From NCBI GenBank assembly GCA_001414345.1, contig LLCB01000202.1, forward strand, positions 45,411 through 109,410: 64,000 nucleotides of DNA, given 5' to 3'. Shown here piece by piece: positions 44,650 to 56,218 of the stretch. Source of the stretch: Hymenoscyphus infarciens (taxonomy: Eukaryota > Ascomycota > Leotiomycetes > Helotiales > Helotiaceae). Every line of letters starts with the position of its first letter. Position 1 is the stretch's first letter. The notes below the pieces were generated by a model, which saw only the letters and a program-made list of their open reading frames with translations, searched no databases and was not told the origin of the DNA. The translations under genes were made by a program, and so were the position numbers.

Positions 44650-46331
44650 GGCTGATGTGTCTACCGACACGCCGCGCTTTTCCCAACCTCTCCTCTCGTT
44701 TCCCCTCTGCAAGAGGAACTGGACCTCTCTCTCTACCTTCCGCCGACCCTCGCGATCCACCTCCTCGCAACCCTCCACTCCCTCTCACTCTCCCTCCCCC
44801 GACCTCTCTCTTTTTCCTTGGTAGGAAGGTTGTTGGTCTGCAGATTTTTGTACGTTGAAACTCCTCATCCTTTCCCTCTTGCTGGTCGCTCTTCGCCCTC
44901 GCCATCTCCGCATTGGATTTCTGCTGCCGCGCTGACCGGTACCAGTACCTGCATTAAGGTGGCAGGAACCTTTCTTTCCCATTCTTCAAACGAGAAACGA
45001 CCTCCCTCCCTACCTACCACCGCCGTGCCCTCTCCTCTCTAGCTCGACCCTCTACCTTGCTAGCGACCAGCCTACCCACCTACCCACCTACCCACATACA
45101 TACATACGGTTGACGGTCGACGGTCTTACCCACCCTACACCCTACCCACTACACCCATACCCATACCCATACCATACCCATACCCACACCTCCCTCCCTC
45201 TCTCTACCCACCCACCTGCTTTCTGCTCAACACCACCACCACCACCACCACACACTACCTCTCCTCTTCCTCCGCCTCCCCACCCAAAAACTGGCTCTGG
45301 AACTGCAAGCAACTGCACCGCTCAACTGCACCTACCGACGCCTTGCTTCCTCTTCACGCCAAAAGCTTCCCCAGCCTCTTCTCTCTTCTCTTTGCCAGCC
45401 TTCGACTTCACTGCCGACGACGCATCTTGACGAGCTCAACGATTTCCTACGACCTTCGTATCCTCGATCCAAACAAGCAGTCCAGGTCAAACTTCCCGAA
45501 GCGACTCCCAAGCAGCACAAGCATACCTGCAGCTTCGCGTAACCAGTCTCTATCCTGTTGTGGAGCTTCAATCGCAGCTTCAATTGCATCGACGGTCTTT
45601 CTTTTCGGCAATCTTCTTTTCCATAACGACTGCTACGAGTAAACGTCTGCTTTTCAAGTTGGAGGTTTTACGAAATCGTCGTTTCTGCGTTGTATGCATC
45701 ATTTCTGTCTAGCACGATAAAAACGCCTCACGATCAACGCCCACGCGCCTGATCATTCCGAGCTCTCGCCGCATATTTTTCTTGACATATTTTCTTGAAC
45801 GAAACACGGTCAACAGGACACTCCACGCGAAATTGCTCAACCACCAATTCTCTTCGGCCTTCACCACCGAAGCCTTGACTTTAAGCTTGCGAGATTCTCG
45901 TGAAGTTTTCCTCCTCATTGTCCATCTCGGACTTGATCAATCAAACCGAAAAGCTGGATCTCCCGTCGATCTCTTCAGTGCAAACCCGGGGACCCTCTGA
46001 CGTGCCATATTACAATCATCACGCTGCGCAACGACCATTGTATGTGAATGATAGGTTGCCCTCGCTGCCTTTGCCCCAGCCGCAACAGGCGTACTCCTCG
46101 GGTACCTCGTCACCCCGGGTCGGCTCTCTGAGTTCACTTGGATCTTCTTCCATTTTAAACGGGAGCTCGCACTCTTCTTACACCACTGCCTCGTCCTCGA
46201 ACGGGCCCAAAACCCCCTCTCCAACCATCCCATCCAATACCGGTCTTCCCCCATCGTTGTCGCAGACAAATTACAACAATACGTCTCCCTCTGGCACTGC
46301 CTATTCATACAGCCAAGAGTATAACTCCACC
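44650..46331 (+). promoter_or_regulatory. long pyrimidine-rich, ATG-poor leader of StuA
   Basis: From about 44680 to 45400 the plus strand is dominated by C and T, with CCACCTACC, CCCATAC and (CAC)n repeats (45070-45260). Between the ATG at 44655 and the one at 45694 I find no ATG on the plus strand, over a kilobase. The ATG at 45694 opens an 8-codon uORF ending at 45720. A short ATG-TGA uORF lies near 46040. This is the pattern of a long scanning 5' UTR. stuA in Aspergillus is known for a long leader with small upstream ORFs and a complex promoter. Transcript boundaries and leader introns cannot be fixed by eye. Confidence 0.6.
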
Positions 46332-48439
46332 ATGAATCACGGTCCCCAGGATATGTACTATCCATCACACATCTCAGCTGGTCAACCGCCTGCGCCGCAA
46401 ACGGTCACATCCGGCGGTATGGGTCATTATCCACAGCAACACCAGCAGCCACCATTGTTACAGCCAGGCCCAGCGCAATATTCGCAACCTGCGCCCGTCC
46501 CATACAATCAATATGGGGGATATTCGAATGGATTGGCATCGCCCCAATCTGCAGGCCACCAAGTTCCGGGTTCAATGGGCCAGGGAAATGTGTTACCACT
46601 TCCGGCCATGTCTTCGGGACAGCCAGTTATGCCTGGTCAAGGTGGTTACGGATCACAACAAGGTTTTGACACCACGGGCCAAGTTGCGCCTCCAGGAATG
46701 AAGCCACGAGTGACGGCGACATTGTGGGAAGATGAGGGCAGTCTGTGCTTCCAAGTCGAAGCAAAAGGAGTTTGCGTTGCAAGACGTGAAGGTAAATATC
46801 AAAATGTTTCAGGTCGAAGTGAAACATAGCTGACCAAGTACTTTACAGATAATCATATGATAAATGGGACCAAGCTTTTGAATGTGGCTGGGATGACTCG
46901 AGGACGAAGAGACGGTATCTTAAAGAGCGAGAAATTAAGACATGTGGTGAAGATTGGACCAATGCATTTGAAGGGTGTTTGGTAAGAACTAAAGGATTTT
47001 TTCTAAATGTTGCAATGCGCTAATTGTGTCACAGGATTCCTTTTGAGCGTGCATTGGACTTTGCAAACAAAGAGAAAATTACGGAATTATTATATCCTCT
47101 GTTTGTTCACAACATTGGGGCACTTTTATACCATCCCACAAACCAAACACGCACAAATGCCGTCATGGCTGCAGCTGAGCGCCGGAAACAAGAGCAGAGC
47201 CAAGTGAGGAACTCGCAGGCCCCGGGTCTTCCATCTTTGCACCAACATCACCACCATTCCATGAACAACTCCATTGGTGGCCATCTCCCTCCTGGACCAC
47301 AGCATTCCCTTGCGCCACACCCTAGCAGTGTTGGCCGCCCTGGCTTGGACCGAGCACACACATTCCCAACGCCGCCAACCAGTGCTTCCAGTGTGATGGG
47401 TAACATGGGAAGCTCAGATGGAAACTTTCAATGGGGAACTCAAAGTGGGTTGCCCAGCGCCCAAGGTGCAAATCCTCTGCAGATTGATACAGGGCTGAGC
47501 AATACTCGCTCAATGCCAACAACTCCAGCAACGACTCCTCCTGGAACTTCAATACAGAGCATGCAGCAATATCAACAACAGGGATCTCAACCATATGATG
47601 CCTCAAGACAGATGTATTCAGGGCCTCCCCCACAACAAAGTGTATACCCCCAGCCCACCAATGGCCAGCAAAATATGCCTCGCTATCCGCAATCTAACAA
47701 CTACATCAAAAGTGAAATGGGTCCTCCACTAGCGAGAGCGCCTGGATCGGAGCCGGAGCATCATGAAGCCAAGGAGTCCAATGGGATGCTTCACCACCCT
47801 CAGAGTCAGCAACCAGTTGGCCATAGCCAAGGTGAGGAAGAGGCTGAACATGAAGCAGAGTATACCCATGATCAGTCCAACAACTATGATGCGGCTCGTG
47901 CTTCATACAATTACACCAATGGTCCTCCAGTTGGGCCATTGCCTGGCGAGCATCCTCATATTTCTCCTGAAATGACAGGATCGCCCAATCACCCGGCATC
48001 TGGTCGTGCCACACCAAGAACGACATCCGCGCCCCAGCCATATTACCCCCAACAACAGCAACCGGGTGGCTACCAAACCCCTCCACGGGTTGCACAGCAA
48101 CCCCCTTCCAGTAATTTGTATAATGTAATTAGCAGCGAGCGTGGAACAGCAAACGGAAGCACTGGTGGTGATGTGTATGGCTCCCAGGCCGATTTGGGTA
48201 ATTCAATTCCCAATGGCTATGCTGCGCAGCAGCCCATTATGAACGCAGCGCCTGCGACTAATAAACGTGGGCGAGATGATGATGATGAAGGACGACCATC
48301 AAGTCGAGGTCCCGGCGGAGATGTCAACGATCTGAAAAGACGTAAGACTATCCGTGAAGGATCGGTGTCTGGACCAACTTATGATACAACTGCACCTCTG
48401 AACCGGTCTCGATCCGTCATCACCCAAAGACGGCGGTAA
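46332..48439 (+). CDS. stuA: APSES transcription factor StuA
   Basis: Three exons, 46332-46791, 46849-46981 and 47035-48439, giving 665 aa. Introns of 57 and 53 bp interrupt the DNA-binding domain. The APSES domain runs ~residues 118-230: [28 protein letters not shown], then [55 protein letters not shown] and [17 protein letters not shown]-terminal [18 protein letters not shown] aligns with the known StuA start, and flanking regions are Gln/Pro-rich. A bipartite-type nuclear signal lies at the end (NKRGRDDDD...DLKRRK). StuA controls conidiophore development, secondary metabolism and effector expression. The frame stays open 144 codons upstream of the ATG to 45900 without another ATG. Confidence 0.94.
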
Positions 48440-49936
48440 CCCTTTCTCGGTCCCTGATCAGAAAGCTATGCACCTTCTTCTGGAAACTTGGCCGTCAAAA
48501 TCATATTCCTCCATTCCACCCGTGCGTGGCCAACGGCCTTCGAACAGATTTCCAACCTCCAACCACACTCATTAGACAAAAATTTCCTTCGACTCAACAC
48601 CTGTTCTTGTATCGGCCGAAACACATATTCGGCACATTTGATCCGCTTTCGAATGACGGACGAGTTACGACATTGAATTTTTAAAGAACTCCGTATGGTT
48701 ATACATATGGTTGATGAATTTACGCTTTGCAATGGGGCAACGTGGCAAATGGGAGGGTTATAATCATATGAGACGACCCCCAAGATGATACATGCAGCAA
48801 GCAAATCCTAGGTTTTCTTTTTGTGCGGAAAAGGGGGGAAAAACGCCTGCTTATGAATCTAGGCGCGATGGACGATAATTATGGGGCTTTTTAAAAGATT
48901 AATGGCCTTTGATGATCTTCTGTCAAGAACATTTGATCTGAATTTTTCCTTTTTCTTCATTAGCTCTTCCTTTTCTTTTGTCTCAAGAGAGTGGAGTGTG
49001 TGTGTGGCTGCTAGCTTTGGACTAACGACGATGATAACGATTTTTCTTCTTCTTTCTGGCTGGTCGGCTGTAAGAAAACCTTCACACCTTATTTTACACA
49101 TAGGGGGAATTGGGGGCTTTTAGTTTGGCTTACACAGTTCTTGACAAACTTGTTTCTTTCACTTATGTAACTCCAACGACTTTATGAGAGAGAAAATCAA
49201 AAAGCTTATAACTTCTGCATGCTGTCTAGGTCTTCTCTTTTTGCATACATCAGAAGTAGGACTTATGTGGTTTGCTTCATTTGAGCTTGCGCTCGCATGG
49301 ATATTTTTGGGCTGTCAATAGGGCTGCAGATGAAATAGGGTTGGAGTAGGATTGTGGTTGTTTTATGAGTTTCTTTTGTGGTTTATCCTCTCTCCGCTGT
49401 CTGTTGATGTGGGATGAGACAGAGGGGGCTTGGATCTTTTTGTTGGTATACATTATTTATCTACATATATATACGAAATGACTTGAAAAGAATGATCCTC
49501 AATTATTCTACGTTTTATTTTCATTCTTCATCATCTTAGAGCGTTCATTCGATTGGGGGGGAAGGCTAAGGGGTTCTCTTCCTCCCTCTCCCTACTTATG
49601 ATAAGTTGTAAGCAACGGCTTTGGATATCACTTGTGGTAAAGTTGGCATGAGTAATTTGTCTTCTATGCTTGTGTTTAGAGGAGGAATGAATAATAGTTT
49701 CTGAATGAAGCTTACATGTGGTAGGTACCCTTGCCAACAATCAAATTGGCGGCAGGTTGCCACGCGTGCTAAGCGAGGGCAAGATGAAAAGGGGGTGCAA
49801 TTTATTGTATGTGGAAGAAGCGTATCTTACGAGTCAGCTGCTTGTCATTTTGTGAGGGCGGCTACAGCGAACGTACACAAAGGTTGTTCATTTCTATTAT
49901 ATTCCATTTCAGGCGTTGGCAGGATAACTCGCTATT
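48440..49936. other. StuA 3' UTR and intergenic
   Basis: T-rich 3' flank. Short frames only. The convergent minus-strand gene ends at 49937. Confidence 0.5.
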
Positions 49937-51589
49937 TTATAATCTGAGTAAACGCTCCGATTTCTCAAAGTAACCATGCACGCCCATTTCACTCAACTGC
50001 GCCCTCGCATTGGCAATTCTCTCACACCACATCCTCCTTCTCGTTTCCCAAGGTAGCTCGTGATACGTAGTTTGGCTAGCATTCGCAGAAGATATCAAAG
50101 CTGTTAGAGCTTCATCAGCAAGGGCGTCTGATTCTCTTTTTCCATAATTGCCAGGTTTCCCGGTTTTATCAACCATGGGCACGAACGAGCTCTCCCCCAA
50201 ATCGAGAAGGAGTTTGCTAGCAAGGAATGTCCCATATGGCTTACTACCCAACGTCTTGATGTCAGGAATGATGTCCACCATAGCTTTACTCAACCAATCC
50301 GCAGGAGGAATTTTGGAATCGTATTTACATTGGGCGTATCTCTTTTCCACTGCTGCTTTCGTCCTCTGTATCTTTTTCGTGATTTCCTCGGACTCTTCGA
50401 GAGCAAATTGTTTCGCAAGCTCTGGGGCATAACCTTTGAGAAGTTCGAAGGAGTTGGGGAAGTAAGACTTGATTTTGAGTTCGGAGAGATATTCGATTTG
50501 ACTTTGGAGCATTTCCACCTCTTTGCTTGGATTGAATGCTGGGTCCTCCGCCTTAATTCTTGTCGCTAATTCCACTAGCAATTCATCGGCGGAATTATCG
50601 ACTGCTCGATTGACATAACCGGGAAATTGCTTGGTGTCACAGTAGAAAAATGATTGTCTACCTAGGAATTGGATGAGCTCGAATGCAAGTTTGAGTCCTC
50701 CCTCCAGATAACTGAGATGCCTGATATCTGGAATCATAAGTTCCAGTGTGTCACTCAAAGTGGACCAGATTTCGTGCGCTGTCGAGCGTTGGCTGTATCT
50801 TCTTTTTGGGTCAATTGGCCTTTGTAATTCCTTTTCGGCATTTGCGTTCAGAGTCGTAATTTTTTGTTTCAGTGAATCATGCTCTTTCTGGTGATAACCT
50901 GGTGGATTACGCCAGGTTCGTACAAGTCCAACTGTTTTGGGGTAATAGTTATATGTTCGTTGCTTAGCAAAGTCCTTTCCGCGCTGTTCTAGAGCCAATA
51001 ATCCTATGCTCAGTGTCTCAGTGCCATCTATGTCCAAACGTTGCTCCAGACCCCGAGGTCCAAGTTTTAACAGCATGGAAACGAGCAAGGAATCTGGCTG
51101 TCCATCCAGATTTTGCCCATATTCCTCCATCGATCTGTAAACCAATACGCTTAAATTCAGCGAGAGGAAGCAAACCCAACGAGCACCATCGGAGAACTGG
51201 GACAATGCCACTAATTCAGCCATATATCCGTTAATTGAATCTTGCAGCGAGGGCTTAGAATAATTGTCTGGTCGTTTGTATGATTTGATACGCTTGTGGA
51301 GCTGTTTTCCGTAGGCCGCCGCCGCGTTTGGATGTTCGGCGATTCGGATTCTAGCTGCAGGGGATAATTCTATTTCGAAGTTAGAAATGTGCCCACCATT
51401 GGTACCGTAGCAGCAGAGTCGGGAGGGGAGGCTGGACTACTCACTCAATAAAAGCCCCTCTTGCAGAATCAATTCGTGCAATTCCGTAACATGCGTATCT
51501 TCGACCTCGGCGGCCGGTTTGAAGCGTTTCCTTGGTGCAGCGCTGACCAATTCCGGGGCTTCTCGTTTGATGTATGCCATCATTGGCAT
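49937..51589 (-). CDS. hypothetical 525-aa protein, mostly helical
   Basis: Two exons: 51589-51445 and 51369-49937, with a 75-bp intron (GTGAGT...AATAG). The join reads LILQEGLLL-KLSPAARIRIAEHPN and keeps frame. Predominantly charged and helical, with no signal peptide or TM segment. Landmarks: ALEQRGKDFAKQRTYNYYPK, GLVRTWRNPPGYH, HEIWSTLSDTLELMIPDIRH, LAFELIQFLGRQSFFYCDTK, SYFPNSFELLKGYAPELAKQ and WLSKAMVDIIPDIKTLG. Two similar motifs (LMIPDIRHLSYLEGGLKLAF... and VDIIPDIKTLGSKPYGTFLA...) suggest an internal duplication of ~180 residues. I do not recognise the family. A nearby ATG pair at 51583/51580 is an alternative start. A call starting at 51223 would miss the first ~120 residues. Confidence 0.72.
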
Positions 51590-51727
51590 TTGAACTGGTA
51601 TATATGGAGTTTGGAGATAATTGATGTGAGGGGATTTGAGAAGCTGGTGACATTGAGACAAAGTGACGATACGCGTACTTGTACGGAGAGAGGGGGACGC
51701 GAACCCCTGTCTGACCGCGCGATTTCC

Positions 51728-51951
51728 CCGGCACCAGGGGCTGCAGGAATTCGTGACTGTATTCTCGAAGTACTTGCACTTCTACAATTGTTCCAACTCT
51801 TTTAGAACAATAAACATATTAAAATCTTAATTATTTAAGCCTTTTAGGATAATATAATCGATTTATTAAGTCTTAGATAAACAATAGAAGGAGTAGTAGA
51901 GAGTTGGTTAACTATTCGTCAGTTACGAATTCCTGCATCCCCTGGTGCCGG
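51728..51951. mobile_element. small foldback element / MITE with 27-bp inverted repeats
   Basis: 224-bp AT-rich insert bounded by 27-bp inverted repeats that begin CCGGCACCAGGGGCTGCAGG (left) and CCGGCACCAGGGGATGCAGG (right, minus strand), with one mismatch. No target duplication is obvious. The interior has no coding frame. It lies ~140 bp upstream of the start of the 525-aa protein gene, within its promoter. Confidence 0.75.
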
Positions 51952-52623
51952 TGTCAGAGTTACCGTTTGATAAGGATCGAGTTGAACTTTATTATACATG
52001 TTGTTGCATTTAACTGAGTACCAACAAATCAATTCGTAATCTATTTACATTTTTATTTTTTTCCAGTTACTGTGTCGTATAGGACTTATCTTTCCACACG
52101 AGGTGTATGCATAAAAAGAAACTTTCACCGTCCCCGTGGAGCCCCCAGCAGCTACTGTAGCGTAAGGTAATAGTGGATTCAAAAGGTATAAGGAGCATGT
52201 CAGTTTGAGAAAAACTATATCTGGAAAATGAATATCGGTCTCGGTAATTGTAGAACGTTCTAGAAAAACTGCAAGTAATGTCAGAAAAGGGCTTGGATAG
52301 TTCCTCTAAGCGCTAATTGCTATTCATGGACAAGGGAAAAATTCGGTTTGCAATAGCTAGTTGTCTATTTTTCATCTACTTCAAAGTCCTCAAAGCCATC
52401 GGACTTGAAATCCAAGCGTCCCATGAAGCAATAGCTTGTATTTTTTCCATGCATTCCCTTCTTTCCGGAACTCCAGCCTTCATCCTCCAAATGAATGGTT
52501 GGGCAAATATTGAAAGCCCCAAAAAATCCCGTTCTAATAATGAACTCCAACCCCCCAAAGCGTGTCTCATTTCCCGTCCTTCCCTCTCTTTCTCGTCATC
52601 CTCCGAATTGCTCGTTTCGTCTT
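51952..52623. other. intergenic, no gene recognised
   Basis: AT-rich near the element, then T/C-rich sequence downstream of the next minus-strand gene. Confidence 0.45.
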
Positions 52624-53292
52624 TTAATCTCTTCGGTAAACCAAGAAACTCGCTCTCCCACCACCATTTCCTTCCCCATCAGGCGAAATCTCTAAAGCCC
52701 CCTCCATCTGCTTAGTCCTCTCAACCTCCTTCACAGCACTCTCTACACAAGCCATCATCTCCTTATCGACAACCTTCTCCTTGATTTCCGTCTCAACTTT
52801 CGCCTCTCCATTCACAACTCCAGCCCCCACCTTCTCCCTAGCCTTAACCTTAACCCTCGCATCTCTAATCAGAGATCTTGTCGCTGTCGAACGAGCAGGC
52901 GTAGAGGAATACACTAATCCCATCATAATACCCTCAAGCGTAGCATCATTTAAGGCTCTTCCCAGGTCTAGAGTTCGGATATTGTTTTGTTTCTCGGTAA
53001 TGAAGTTTGTGAGGAGGGTGGAGATATGTGGCCAGGCTGCAGCTGGGATTCCCGATGAAGGATTGGTGGGTGGTGGAGGGATGTCTTTGAGGGGTGCTTG
53101 AGGAAGATTTGGGTCTGTGAAGGGTGATGGTGCGGAGAGGGAGATTGGTCGGGCGTGGGGAGCTGTGAAGTGACATTGGTTTAGGGAGCCGGTCGAGTCG
53201 GGCGAGGAGGTGAGGGGGTCGATGGAGGGGTGGATGGATGAGGCTGGGCTATCTGGTGCTGTTGCAGTTGTTAGTTTTGGACGAGAGAGCAT
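52624..53292 (-). CDS. hypothetical Pro/Ser-rich protein
   Basis: 222 aa from ATG 53292. First ~80 residues are Pro/Ser/Thr-rich and likely disordered (SPASSIHPSIDPLTSSPDST). Residues ~85-130 hold a hydrophobic-amphipathic segment (IPAAAWPHISTLLTNFITEK, then RALNDATLEGIMMGLVYSS). The last 90 are Lys/Glu-rich (VKVKAREKVGAGVVNG, KEMMACVESAVKEVERTKQM). No known domain. The ordered middle and long open frame make it plausible as a real single-exon gene, but nothing confirms it. Confidence 0.45.
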   Translation of the reverse strand: MLSRPKLTTATAPDSPASSIHPSIDPLTSSPDSTGSLNQCHFTAPHARPISLSAPSPFTDPNLPQAPLKDIPPPPTNPSSGIPAAAWPHISTLLTNFITEKQNNIRTLDLGRALNDATLEGIMMGLVYSSTPARSTATRSLIRDARVKVKAREKVGAGVVNGEAKVETEIKEKVVDKEMMACVESAVKEVERTKQMEGALEISPDGEGNGGGRASFLVYRRD

Positions 53293-54715
53293 GCTGAATG
53301 GTTGTTATGATTGCGAAAAGATGATGGGATGATCGCGAGGAACAATTGATCAATAGACTCCAGATTTCCCATGGCAATTGGTCCATGGCGGGGACTTGAA
53401 CCACTATCCGTAAACAAGTTATGTCGCCTTTAGAATAGCCACGCTCAATTTGAACATCAAACATTGAATCCCAATTGAACGCGCACGCTCGACTTTGAAC
53501 AATTGAATCATCCCCCATCTTGTGACGGATATCCACGTCATCGCAAATCAAAAAGCAAAAAGGAAATACCAGAACTTACACGAACGTAAAACCAGTGGAC
53601 TCGACGACACAGTCATCGCGACCACCATTATTAAATAAATATGCTGCATTTTCAAAAAAGGGTCTCGCCAGGAGATATCACAAGAACAGAGGAAGGAAAC
53701 AAAAAGAAAAGAAAAATCAACAAAGCTAGTTTGTCAATCAAAAAGTGAGATAGAGGGTCTAAGATAGAAGAAGAGAAACCGTCCCGCTTATGACTTCCCT
53801 CGAAACAGGAGGAGGGCCCCGTTTAGCATCGCCAAAATGGTCCATGTGTTTGGAAGGCTTGACAGCATGATAGCGGTCGATCAGATAACAAGTCTTCCCC
53901 ATTTGTGCCAGTTTACCAGGCTGAGAACGAGGGTCCAAGAAGTCTGTGTGGTCTTTTGAGGCTCGGGGTGTTTTATATATGACAGGGGTGAGGTTTGGTA
54001 TCGTGAGCTCCGTGCGGGCAGCGAGGTGCAGCACTGCAGAGGAGGGGATTATTTGTGGCACTCGTCCACATGGACGTCGAGATGAATGGTGAAGTCCACA
54101 TTTTGTCGGACAAGAAACGGCCTTTTTTGAGATCTGCAACAGGACTTGGGTGTTGTTGATGGAGAAGAGAGCCAAGAGCGCCACTTGGTTTCGTGTGCCT
54201 CGCTCACTAACCCCAGACTCTATTAATAATCGAACTGTATTTATTTTTGACTTCAAAGTTTTGTTTTTGAAGGATGATGCCAGCTAAAGAACCTGTGGAT
54301 AGGAGAGTTCCAATCCCCTTGAAATGAGTGCAATAAACTGTAAGCGAGGTCATTTTGTCAATATTCCATTTGCCTCTTTCAAATGTTTTCCGGATGTTTT
54401 CCCATCTCATTGTTGACTTTGGAGTCTCGAATTGTCTTCATGCATCTGATTGAAACTTCCGGATGATGATCATAAAGTATTCATCCTAAGAATTCACATC
54501 CGTCCTAGACAAGTGGACAGCACAGAAATAGAAAAATTGGCAGGCAATGTTGGCCTTTACAACTCCAACCTGGGATTTCACCTTGTTGGCTTGATCACTC
54601 GTTTGGATGCAACTCGAGGGACTCGAGGATTTCCGCAGGAGAAAAACTGCTCTCATTTATCTGCCAGCCAGCTCCGAAAAACCAACCCCAACGCCAGATA
54701 TCAATAAGCAACCAT
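53293..54715. other. intergenic, no gene recognised
   Basis: Frames at 53759-54256 (minus) are open but composed of low-quality sequence with no landmarks. Polypurine stretch near 53690-53730. Confidence 0.45.
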
Positions 54716-55851
54716 TTAATGAGCCTTGAGCCACGCCAACATTTGTTCAAAAGCTTCTGCTTGAGCAGCCTTGATCTTAGCATCCTCATACTCACCTACT
54801 ATTCCGAATCCATGCGGTACACCGGAATATGTCTTGAACTCGCATTCCACATTGTTCTCCTTCAAGAGTTTCTCTCCATGCTCGCGAACGTCATCGGCAA
54901 ATAATTGGTCGTTCTCGACGCAAACGAAAGCGATCGGAACCTTCGTTCCTTCAAAATCCTCTCTTGTCACTAGAGTCGCATGGGCAATAACTCCGGCTTT
55001 GATAAAAGGCCCATGGCTTTTGACAACTGCAGCCTCCTCATCATTGGCCGGTTGTTGTCCTCCCCATGCTCCTGCAATCGCAGACGCGATAGCTGTATCG
55101 GGTTTGTCGGGCTTCTCGCCACCCAAGAGTAGCGCCATCCTTCCGCCAAAACAGTAACCAGCACAATATATGCCCCCACCATTTGCAACGGCGTCCGCAA
55201 ACTCATCCTTGGCCGCCTCGATAACTTTGTGGATCGCTGGTAGCACCTTCTCTGGTGTTTGTCGTGCCAACCACATATCAATCAAGAAGCTCTTCGCCGT
55301 TTCTGCTGCTCGTAGTTTGATTTGTTCAATCATCGATGGGTCTTTCTCTTCGGAATATGTTGCTGAACCGGGTAAAGGGTCATTGCCAAACATATCTGGC
55401 AGAACGACTAGGAAACCTTCCCTCGCAAATATGTCGGCTTGTATTTGGTTGTTTGTGGAATGTAGACCGGTCGCACCGGTAAGGAATAGTAGAAGTTTCG
55501 ATGGAGCATGAGGATAGTCGGCGGGTTTCGAGATATAAACGTCCACTCCTCCCAGCTGAGATATCTCACCAGAAGGACCTTGTCCAGAAGCTGATCCAAG
55601 TCAGCACACGCTGTCTTCCTTTGTAAGGCTAGACTGGCTGGCAGTCTTTTGAGTATCTACTCACGAGTCGGCCGATCCGTAACACAATGTTCCTTGGGTA
55701 TGTTAGCATTATGCCAGCGATATTTGAATCATCAACTCACTCCTAGGCTTGCACCAGTCTGCGCGGGGGTATCTCCAGCGACTAAACTAGCTGGCGCCGT
55801 CTCGGTCGCATCGCTCTCTGGCGCCTTGGTGGCAACTTCTGGTTCAGCCAT
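54716..55851 (-). CDS. dienelactone hydrolase-family alpha/beta hydrolase
   Basis: Three exons: 55851-55741, 55692-55665 (28 nt micro-exon) and 55590-54716, giving 337 aa. Introns are 48 and 74 bp. The micro-exon encodes EHCVTDRPT and joins to PSGQGPSGEISQLGG, restoring the usual start of fungal DLH proteins. The catalytic triad is visible: Cys ~193 in CAGYCFGGRM, Asp in VENDQLFADD (~274/279), His ~306 in VPHGFGIVG. The family hydrolyses dienelactones or related lactones and esters, and also includes carboxymethylenebutenolidase-like proteins of unknown substrate. The N-terminal ~37 residues are acidic and Ala-rich, with no clear targeting signal. Overlaps nothing. It is on the same strand as the YCII gene further right but has its own promoter region. 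Confidence 0.88.
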
Positions 55852-56218
55852 GATTGTATGCGACCGTAGATGTAGGTGATGAGTGCGTGTGTTGTCGAGG
55901 TTTGTAGGTAAGGTGGTAAGACAGTTACGTAGGTGAGTTTGAGGCTCTACAAGTAGCATGCGCTGCGCTGCTGTAGAGCATGGCAGCTAGGGTGCGAATT
56001 TAACACAACCTTCCCCGCCATCACTACTCCCACGCCAGCTGCACCAAAACGAAAATTGCGGAAGCAAAACACCATTAATTTACAAGTCGATGGTTAGTAT
56101 CATCTAATTACCAGTGCTATACAATCTTCAGAAAAAGTTTTGTTGTAGATTGAGTTTTGCATTGAATTGCTAAAAACTCTCCCCTTGCCTATTGTAAACA
56201 TATGTATCCCCGATAGTG
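55852..56218. other. intergenic between DLH start and YCII gene end
   Basis: Promoter of the dienelactone hydrolase-like gene. Nothing else seen. Confidence 0.5.

Noticed and set aside
51690..51727. tRNA-like T-arm (minus strand GGGGTTCGCGTCCCC with a CTCTCTCC end)
   Set aside because: No D-arm, anticodon arm or matching 5' acceptor strand could be found; at most a fragment or chance B-box.
53380..53430. Possible tRNA on the minus strand (GGTTCAAGTCC)
   Set aside because: The T-stem does not pair properly and no cloverleaf can be drawn.
53759..54256. Minus-strand frame of 165 codons
   Set aside because: No domain, low-complexity context and no start-context or splice support.
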